A stretch of 5,805 nt of DNA. Origin: an uncultured Odoribacter sp. GTDB lineage: Bacteria; Bacteroidota; Bacteroidia; Bacteroidales; Marinifilaceae. A model generated the notes under the pieces. That model saw only the letters and a program-made list of their open reading frames with translations, made no database searches and was not told where the DNA came from. Each line of letters starts with the position of its first letter. The stretch's first letter is position 1. Below, piece after piece: positions 1 through 4,683 of this stretch. The stretch spans positions 1 to 5,805 of the forward strand of contig CAJKZL010000232.1 of the NCBI GenBank assembly GCA_905204385.1, read 5' to 3'. The position numbers and the translations under genes were made by a program.

Positions 1-869
1 GCTTGCCGCATCCGGTAGTGGGTTTCGGGCACATGATCGGTTGGATCGAGCGGTGCTGGAATAAGGGGAGAGGAAGGATGTTTAAGGGGGCCCTGGTTGC
101 TCTTTTATTTCCGGCTTTCATTTTTGCAGTTTGCTGGGGTTTAGACCGGGGCGCATGGTGGGTAGGCTGTTGGTGCGGTCTGCTGACGGCAACTGTTTTT
201 GTTTTTTACGGCCTGGCGAACCGTAGCCTGATCGGGGAAGGCGGAGAGGTGATCCGCACGTTGAGGGAACAGGGTTTGGAAGCCGGACGCAAGCGGCTTT
301 CGTGGATTGTGGGCCGGGATACTTCACAACTGAGCCCGAAAGAGATTTATACCGCCGTCTTGGAGACGATGGCGGAGAATTTGAGCGATGGGGTGGTAGC
401 CCCTTTGTTTTATTATGCGCTGGGAGGATTTCCGGCCATGATGGCCTATAAAATGGTGAACACTCTCGATTCCATGATCGGCTACCGGGATGAGCGCTAC
501 CGTCGGTTCGGATGTTGGTCGGCCCGCCTGGACGACGTATTGAACTACTTGCCTGCCCGTCTGACGGCATTGCTGATGATGGGAGTTGCTTACCGACCCG
601 GTTTGTGGAGTTTTGTAAAGCGCTTTTGCCATAAACATGCCAGTCCTAATTCTGGTTTCCCTGAAGCGGCTATGGCAGGAATACTGGATTGCCGTTTCGG
701 AGGAGCGCATGTTTACCATGGGATGTTGGTGGAAAAACCCTTTATCGGTACTAATGACCGGGATTTGGGGCTGAAAGATTTCCATCAGGCTGTCCGCGTA
801 AATCAGGGGGTGACCCTGCTTGCCGTAGCGATGGCGGGCTTAGTTCGTTTCGGACTTCTGGCGCTTTAA
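1..869 (+). CDS. cbiB: Adenosylcobinamide-phosphate synthase CbiB (5' partial)
   Basis: CbiB (called CobD in the aerobic pathway) is an inner-membrane enzyme that joins adenosylcobyric acid to (R)-1-amino-2-propanol or its phosphate, making adenosylcobinamide (phosphate) late in cobalamin synthesis. The reading frame is open at the left edge. The first whole codon is at position 3, and the visible protein opens with the family's near-N-terminal motif PHPVVGFGHMIGWIE, so probably only about 20-30 residues are missing. Counting from position 3, a hydrophobic segment spans about 30-72. The highly conserved block ETMAENLSDGVVAPLF is at 121-136, followed by NTLDSMIGYRDERYRRFG (153-170), ARLDDVLNYLPARLTALL (174-191) and SPNSGFPEAAMAG (214-226). 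The C-terminus is again hydrophobic. All the signature blocks are intact and I see no frameshift. The gene ends against the oppositely oriented cbiA with a 4-base overlap. Partner genes probably lie to the left. Confidence 0.95.
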   Translation, partial: LPHPVVGFGHMIGWIERCWNKGRGRMFKGALVALLFPAFIFAVCWGLDRGAWWVGCWCGLLTATVFVFYGLANRSLIGEGGEVIRTLREQGLEAGRKRLSWIVGRDTSQLSPKEIYTAVLETMAENLSDGVVAPLFYYALGGFPAMMAYKMVNTLDSMIGYRDERYRRFGCWSARLDDVLNYLPARLTALLMMGVAYRPGLWSFVKRFCHKHASPNSGFPEAAMAGILDCRFGGAHVYHGMLVEKPFIGTNDRDLGLKDFHQAVRVNQGVTLLAVAMAGLVRFGLLAL

Positions 870-2203
870 GCCGGTCCCCCGAGCCGGCTGAACGGGAAAA
901 AGGGTTTTTCGCCCCAATAGAGGTGGATATAGGTTGCGATCACCCTATCTTTCTGAAATACGGCCGTGCCGACCTTTTGATCCCTGGCATTGCTGACTTC
1001 CGCCACCGAGGAAAAATCCGGTGCATGCGGTACGAGGCGGGAATAATGAAATTCGTGTCCCCGGTATTCCTTCCCTTGAAAGCGGACTTTGCGGTAGCCT
1101 AGTTGCAATTTCATATTTTCCATGGTGGCTCCCTGGGGCAGAAAACCGCACATGGGATAATTCTTACCGTCCTCTCCGGTGATGTATTGTCCCAGGTACA
1201 TCATACCCCCGCATTCTGCATACAAGGTCCCATGCCGTTCGCAATAATCCAGTAGGGACCGGCGCATGGGAACGTTGCGGCTGAGTTGTTCCAGATATAA
1301 TTCGGGATATCCGCCGGGTAAATAGATAAAGTCGGAAGGGGGCAGTCTATGGTCACGCAAGGGACTGAAATAGGTGACGCGCCCTTGTTCTTCCAGGGCA
1401 CGGATGTTTTCCGGATAAATAAAATTGAACGCTTCATCGCTGGCCACGGAGATGCGAAGTGTTGTGGATGACGTTTTATGCAGGTGCTTCGCTTTTTTCG
1501 GCAATACCCTTGCTTTCCCTTTTAAGGAGGAATTTGTTATTTCCAATAACCGTTCGATATTGACAGTTTGTGTGATTTGCGCTGCAATTCGCTCGGCAAA
1601 TTCGTCGAAACAAAATTCATTGTCGATGTTCAATCCCAGATGCCGGGAAGGGATTTCGATGTCTTTGCATTTGGGCAGATAACCCAGGGCTTCGACACCG
1701 GCATCGTGACAAGCCTGTTTCAGATAGGCATAGTGGGATTCCGAACCGACAAAGTTAAAAATAGCACCGGCAATCTGCACTTCCGGACGAAAATGTTTGA
1801 ATCCATAGAGGAGGGCGGCGACGGTGTAGGCTGTCGATCTGGCATTGACGATGAGTATGACCGGCAATTCGAGTAGCCCGGCAATTTCGGCACTGCTTCC
1901 CAGCATGTTATCGTAGCCGTCGAAAAGTCCCATAACCCCTTCGGTAATACAGATATCTGCCTGTCTGCTGTAACGGTCGTACAACTCCCGCACATGGTCC
2001 TGGGAAGCCAGGAAGGTATCCAGATTGTAGGAGGTTTGTCCGGCTGCCGCTGCATGGTGCTTGGTGTCCAGATAATCCGGACCGCATTTAAAAGGCTGTA
2101 CTTTCATCCCGCGATTGCGCAAGGCCCGTAATAAACCCAGCGTGAAAGTTGTCTTTCCGCTTCCCGATGATGCTGCTCCGATAAGGAATTGAGATGTTGG
2201 CAT
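866..2203 (-). CDS. cbiA: Cobyrinate a,c-diamide synthase CbiA
   Basis: CbiA (CobB-type in other nomenclature) is a cytosolic ATP- and glutamine-dependent amidotransferase that converts the a and c carboxylates of cobyrinic acid (or hydrogenobyrinic acid) to amides. With ATG at 2203 the protein is 445 residues, normal for the family. The N-terminal synthetase domain has the P-loop GAASSGSGKTT (9-19), FKCGPDYLDTKHH (38-50) and EGVMGLFDG (88-96). A Lys/Ser-rich linker lies at about 225-248. The C-terminal class-I glutaminase-like domain has YLPGGYPELYL (294-304), AECGG with the nucleophile Cys331, GHEFHYSRL (382-390) and ATYIHLYWG with His427. The frame stays open 28 codons further up to an ATG at 2287, but that extension is Arg/Lys-rich and precedes the usual family start right before the P-loop, so I prefer 2203. 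There is no Shine-Dalgarno, as usual in this phylum. The sequence does not show whether synthesis follows the anaerobic or aerobic route. Confidence 0.95.
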   Translation of the reverse strand: MPTSQFLIGAASSGSGKTTFTLGLLRALRNRGMKVQPFKCGPDYLDTKHHAAAAGQTSYNLDTFLASQDHVRELYDRYSRQADICITEGVMGLFDGYDNMLGSSAEIAGLLELPVILIVNARSTAYTVAALLYGFKHFRPEVQIAGAIFNFVGSESHYAYLKQACHDAGVEALGYLPKCKDIEIPSRHLGLNIDNEFCFDEFAERIAAQITQTVNIERLLEITNSSLKGKARVLPKKAKHLHKTSSTTLRISVASDEAFNFIYPENIRALEEQGRVTYFSPLRDHRLPPSDFIYLPGGYPELYLEQLSRNVPMRRSLLDYCERHGTLYAECGGMMYLGQYITGEDGKNYPMCGFLPQGATMENMKLQLGYRKVRFQGKEYRGHEFHYSRLVPHAPDFSSVAEVSNARDQKVGTAVFQKDRVIATYIHLYWGEKPFFPFSRLGGPA

Positions 2204-2295
2204 AATTATTTTTGCTGGTCGTAAAGTCCGGAATGCCGAAAATTTTCTGCCCCCGAACACTTTAAACTGTTTCGATGTCTCAGACAATATTTTGG

Positions 2296-2303
2296 CAAAT
2301 ATA
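2296..2303 (-). promoter_or_regulatory. Putative -7 promoter element for cbiA
   Basis: On the minus strand this reads TATATTTG, an exact match to the Bacteroidota -7 consensus TAnnTTTG. Twenty bases further upstream is TTCG (2327-2324), one base off the -33 TTTG. Transcription would begin near 2289, giving a leader of roughly 85 nt before the ATG at 2203. It would leave almost no leader for the alternative ATG at 2287, which mildly supports the shorter CbiA. Such 8-base matches arise by chance in AT-rich DNA. Confidence 0.45.
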
Positions 2304-2383
2304 GTTTTTTAGGATTTTTCCGGCGAATCCGATCGTTTCTTTTTTATTCTGTGTTTCGCTTTCTTTAAAATCGTAATTCATAA

Positions 2384-2426
2384 ATGCACAGTAATTCCGA
2401 AACTTAATTTTTTTATATTTGTGCAT
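2384..2426. repeat. 7-base inverted repeat around promoter element
   Basis: ATGCACA (2384-2390) and its perfect complement TGTGCAT (2420-2426) are separated by 29 bases. The right arm overlaps the end of the TATATTTG element, and the left arm lies near the expected -33 region. The geometry would suit an operator for a dimeric regulator, but a 7-base dyad with a long spacer is also quite likely by chance. Confidence 0.25.
2414..2421 (+). promoter_or_regulatory. Putative -7 promoter element for the esterase-family gene
   Basis: TATATTTG matches the Bacteroidota -7 consensus TAnnTTTG exactly. No TTTG is found at the expected -33 position (about 2390). Transcription from here would start near 2428, leaving a leader of about 130 nt to the preferred ATG at 2556, or about 60 nt to the upstream ATG at 2490. 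Confidence 0.45.
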
Positions 2427-2555
2427 CATTTGCAGACGCATATTTCCGGTAGATGTAAAGAATACGATCCTTAAAAGTAAAACAAATTTATGAATGAAAT
2501 GAATCCAACGAAAAAGCAGAATGTATATAAAATTACTGCCCGGAATTATTATACT

Positions 2556-4283
2556 ATGAATACAAAAAGATCTCTCTGTCTCCTTTTTCTTTTACTGCAA
2601 TTTTCTCTATCCCACGCCCAATCATTTTCCAATTTAGGTTTTGACTATTGGCAGGGGAAAAAATTTCCTCTCTATTGGCAACATCCGGGAATAACTGTAT
2701 TTCCCGATTCAGTCACTAAATTGTCCGGACAATATGCTTTGAAAGCAGTACGGCAACAGGCGGAGATAGAGAGGGGAAATAGTCCGTATGGATTGCTCTT
2801 CCAGAATGTACTGACCGCTTTTGATCAGGCAGCTATCGATAGCAAGCAGCTCCGGGTTTCTGCCCGGATAAAAAGCCGGATTGCCGATACTTCGGTCTAT
2901 GTGGCCACTTTTCTCCAGATCGTAGATCCTCTGATTCCGGAAAACAATCATATAGCTATGGGAAACAATGTGGCCAACCAGGATTGGGGTACATCGTCCG
3001 CCTCGATCACACTTGGAAAAATAACCCCGGCTTCCACGGTACTTATGGGAATTATTTTGATTGGAAAAGGAGAAATCTGGGTAGACGACTATCATATAAT
3101 ATGTGATCAGCAACCCTCGGAAGAGGTCTGTCCCCGAAAAACGGATCTGACAGCAAAAGAAAGTAAATGGCTGGCTTCCCATATTATTCCTATAGACAAC
3201 GAAATACTTACCCGCAAAAAACAATTTTCAAAAAAAATCTCAGGTGCGCAGTTGATCGGTATAGGTGAGAATGTGCATGGCTCTTCTTCTGTCTTCCAAT
3301 TAAAAAACATCCTATCCAAAAATCTGATCGAAGAGGAGGATTTCACTTTGCTGGCTATCGAGGACAATCCGTATGTAGGGGAATCTTTGAACCGATACGT
3401 TTTAGGATTGACGGATACGGTAGAAAGCGTTATGAATGTGATGTATAGTAATTCTGATTTTAAAAAATTCCTGTTCTGGTTGAGAGAATATAATAAATCG
3501 GCTGCAAAAAAAGTGCGGATTTTTGGAGTGGATGTAAATGGTAGATATGAAAATCAAATCAAAGATATCGATCATTTCACTTCGAAGAAGTTTGCCCTTC
3601 CATTAGATTCTGTTCGTTCTATTTTAGAAGGGGGAATTAAAAATTGGAATCCGAAATCTTATCTACCCATTCCGTTTACCGCGGAACAAAAGCAATATTG
3701 CATAGCTGGCTTGGAGCAAATAAAAGAATTTATCGAATCTATGGACCTGGATACTACCCGGAAAGAATTGCTTTGTTATTATGCCAATAATTTATTGCAC
3801 TATCTAACTTTCGACCGGAAAGAACGCGAAAAGCATATGGCTGAAAACATAAATTGGCTTCTCGCCCGGCATCCGGACGAAAAAATGATTTATTTGGCTC
3901 ATAATTCACATGTCGGTAATCAGAAAAAACAAACCGGAATGTGGTTGAAAAAAATGTTCAAGGAGAAATACTACATGATCGGATGTTGCTATTTTGATGG
4001 AACCGATTCATTTAAACAGTATGCTTTGGGCAATTCCCAACCGGTGATCAACGAGGCAATACAAGGATCATACGAATATTTATTCAATCAGATAAAAGAG
4101 GAATGCTTTTATTTGGATGTAAGTAAATTGACTGAGCATCCGGTTAATCAATGGTTGTTTCAACCCATGTTGATGAGAAACTATGGTGTTGAACCGTTCA
4201 ATTATTACCATGAATTTGAAATTACAGACCTATCCCGGGTGTATGACGGGATTGTATTTATAAAAAGGTCTGTTCCCTTATAA
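2556..4283 (+). CDS. Secreted erythromycin esterase family protein
   Basis: From the ATG at 2556 this is a 575-residue protein with a signal peptide: Lys/Arg at 4-5, a Leu/Phe-rich core at 7-18 and likely cleavage after SHA (21). Residues about 22-182 form a beta-rich domain that begins NLGFDYW and ends GEIWVDDYHI, resembling galactose-binding or carbohydrate-binding modules. Residues about 205-575 are an erythromycin-esterase-like domain: GIGENVHG (235-242, Glu238 and His241), AIED (267-270), FWLREYN (307-313), FGVDVNG (323-329), HMAENINWLL (427-436) and AHNSH (448-452). These are the Glu/His motifs of Ere enzymes, so the active site looks intact. True Ere enzymes hydrolyse the macrolide lactone ring, but most family members have unknown substrates, and I do not infer resistance. 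The frame also has ATGs at 2490 and 2499, but these would bury the signal peptide behind about 20 polar residues. The gene is AT-richer than its neighbours and stands alone, with its own promoter-like element and terminator. Confidence 0.85.
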   Translation: MNTKRSLCLLFLLLQFSLSHAQSFSNLGFDYWQGKKFPLYWQHPGITVFPDSVTKLSGQYALKAVRQQAEIERGNSPYGLLFQNVLTAFDQAAIDSKQLRVSARIKSRIADTSVYVATFLQIVDPLIPENNHIAMGNNVANQDWGTSSASITLGKITPASTVLMGIILIGKGEIWVDDYHIICDQQPSEEVCPRKTDLTAKESKWLASHIIPIDNEILTRKKQFSKKISGAQLIGIGENVHGSSSVFQLKNILSKNLIEEEDFTLLAIEDNPYVGESLNRYVLGLTDTVESVMNVMYSNSDFKKFLFWLREYNKSAAKKVRIFGVDVNGRYENQIKDIDHFTSKKFALPLDSVRSILEGGIKNWNPKSYLPIPFTAEQKQYCIAGLEQIKEFIESMDLDTTRKELLCYYANNLLHYLTFDRKEREKHMAENINWLLARHPDEKMIYLAHNSHVGNQKKQTGMWLKKMFKEKYYMIGCCYFDGTDSFKQYALGNSQPVINEAIQGSYEYLFNQIKEECFYLDVSKLTEHPVNQWLFQPMLMRNYGVEPFNYYHEFEITDLSRVYDGIVFIKRSVPL

Positions 4284-4306
4284 GGCTTTCAAAGTTGTGA
4301 TCATCT

Positions 4307-4334
4307 ACAGAGACACGAACGGAGTCTCTGTTTT
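4307..4334 (+). terminator. Hairpin terminator after the esterase-family gene
   Basis: ACAGAGAC (4307-4314) pairs perfectly with GTCTCTGT (4324-4331) around a 9-base loop, and TTTT occupies 4331-4334. The stem starts 24 bases after the TAA of the esterase-family gene. The T-run is short, so this could be a weak intrinsic terminator or a 3'-end stabilising hairpin. It would separate this gene from the riboswitch-controlled transcript downstream. Confidence 0.6.
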
Positions 4335-4430
4335 AGGATTATACCTGGTGAAGTGAAGGAAAATATAACCCCTTAAATTTTACTGATAATATTTTTTTTA
4401 CATTCGATACTATCTTTTAGTTTTATTCTT

Positions 4431-4438
4431 TATCTTTG
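4431..4438 (+). promoter_or_regulatory. Putative -7 promoter element for the btuB transcript
   Basis: TATCTTTG matches the Bacteroidota -7 consensus TAnnTTTG exactly. No TTTG is seen at the expected -33 position near 4407. The predicted start of transcription, near 4445, falls just ahead of the 5' hairpin and aptamer, the expected spacing for a riboswitch leader. That position supports this match more than the sequence alone does. Confidence 0.6.
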
Positions 4439-4455
4439 CCACGATTATGGTGATG

Positions 4456-4472
4456 CGCCGACCTCGTCGGTG
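4456..4472 (+). promoter_or_regulatory. 5' leader hairpin overlapping riboswitch P1
   Basis: CGCCGAC (4456-4462) pairs with GTCGGTG (4466-4472) as a 7-pair stem including one G-U, closed by a CTC loop. Its 3' arm shares 4470-4472 with the 5' strand of the aptamer's P1 helix, so the full hairpin and the full P1 cannot form together. It may be an early-forming competitor of P1, or it may simply stack beneath it when shortened. Confidence 0.5.
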
Positions 4473-4611
4473 GCATAAAAGGGAATCCGGTTGGAATCCG
4501 GAACAGTGCCCGCTACTGTAATGCCCCTTGTGTTGAAAAGTTTCTTACACCACTGTCCTATAGGTTGGATGGGAAGGTTGCTTTTCAGGGTAAAGTCAGG
4601 AGACCTGCCAC
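4470..4611 (+). promoter_or_regulatory. Cobalamin riboswitch aptamer
   Basis: This leader RNA binds a cobalamin coenzyme and represses the downstream gene when the ligand is plentiful. The family's conserved boxes occur in order: AAAAGGGAATCCGG (4477-4490), the P5 region with GCCCGCTACTGTAA (4508-4521), CCACTG (4550-4555), GGGAAGG (4571-4577) and GTCAGGAGACCTGCC (4595-4609). Helix P1 forms from GTGGCA (4470-4475) and TGCCAC (4606-4611). P4 is CCGG/CCGG (4487-4490 with 4498-4501). P5 is ACAGT/ACTGT (4503-4507 with 4515-4519) and leaves loop L5 as GCCCGCT (4508-4514). A short helix GTGT/ACAC (4530-4533 with 4547-4550) lies in the variable part. The switch sits directly ahead of a TonB-dependent receptor, its usual target, which supports assigning that receptor to cobalamin uptake. 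Whether the ligand is adenosyl- or methylcobalamin cannot be read with confidence. Confidence 0.97.
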
Positions 4612-4628
4612 AATCAATTTGCAATTAA

Positions 4629-4650
4629 GCATTTCCGGGGTCAGAAATGC
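4629..4650 (+). promoter_or_regulatory. Riboswitch expression-platform hairpin (P13-like)
   Basis: GCATTTC (4629-4635) pairs perfectly with GAAATGC (4644-4650) around the loop CGGGGTCA (4636-4643). The loop's CGGG (4636-4639) is complementary to CCCG (4509-4512) in aptamer loop L5, the partner known for the L5-L13 kissing contact in this riboswitch class. A competing pairing, ATTTGCA (4617-4623) with TGCAAAT (4648-4654), uses the same 3' arm. No T-run follows, so a transcription terminator is unlikely. The hairpin ends 33 bases before the btuB ATG, so control of translation initiation is more plausible. Confidence 0.6.
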
Positions 4651-4683
4651 AAATATTAAATATCTGAAATTATAATCGGTACA

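Larger units (their letters stand above)
2204..2555. other. Divergent intergenic control region
   Basis: AT-rich spacer between the divergently transcribed cbiA and the esterase-family gene. It holds one TAnnTTTG-type promoter element for each direction (2296-2303 minus, 2414-2421 plus) and a 7-base inverted repeat around the plus-strand element. Both flanking reading frames extend upstream into it (to 2287 on the minus strand, to 2490 on the plus strand) without recognisable homology. None of the conserved cobalamin-riboswitch boxes (GGGAAxCCGG, CCACTG, AGGAGACCTGCC) is present on either strand. I see no RNA gene here. Confidence 0.7.

Noticed and set aside
118..785. Minus-strand reading frames antisense to cbiB (118-570 and 324-785)
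   Set aside because: They lie wholly under a gene whose protein motifs are intact and well known. Their translations show low-complexity Pro/Arg/Ser-rich sequence without recognisable domains.
1425..1876. Plus-strand reading frames inside cbiA (1425-1682 and 1568-1876)
   Set aside because: Shadows of the cbiA coding frame: no recognisable domain and no start context, and the cbiA motifs on the opposite strand are continuous across the region.
2490..2555. ATGs at 2490 and 2499 as start of the esterase-family protein
   Set aside because: They are in frame but would place about 20 polar residues before a clear signal peptide beginning at the 2556 ATG. The shorter form is the more natural exported protein, though the longer one cannot be excluded.
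2709..3367. Minus-strand frames inside the esterase-family gene (2709-3224 and 3107-3367)
   Set aside because: No family resemblance, and antisense to a protein with a signal peptide and conserved Ere motifs.
2556..4283. Calling the esterase-family gene a macrolide-resistance determinant (ere)
   Set aside because: The catalytic-type motifs are present, but the protein is exported, has an extra N-terminal domain, and belongs to a broad family whose members mostly have no demonstrated activity on macrolides. No mobile element or other resistance gene is visible beside it.
4629..4650. Intrinsic transcription terminator in the riboswitch platform
   Set aside because: The hairpin is perfect but has an A/T-rich stem and is followed by AAATATTAAA rather than a T-run, so transcription termination is not supported.
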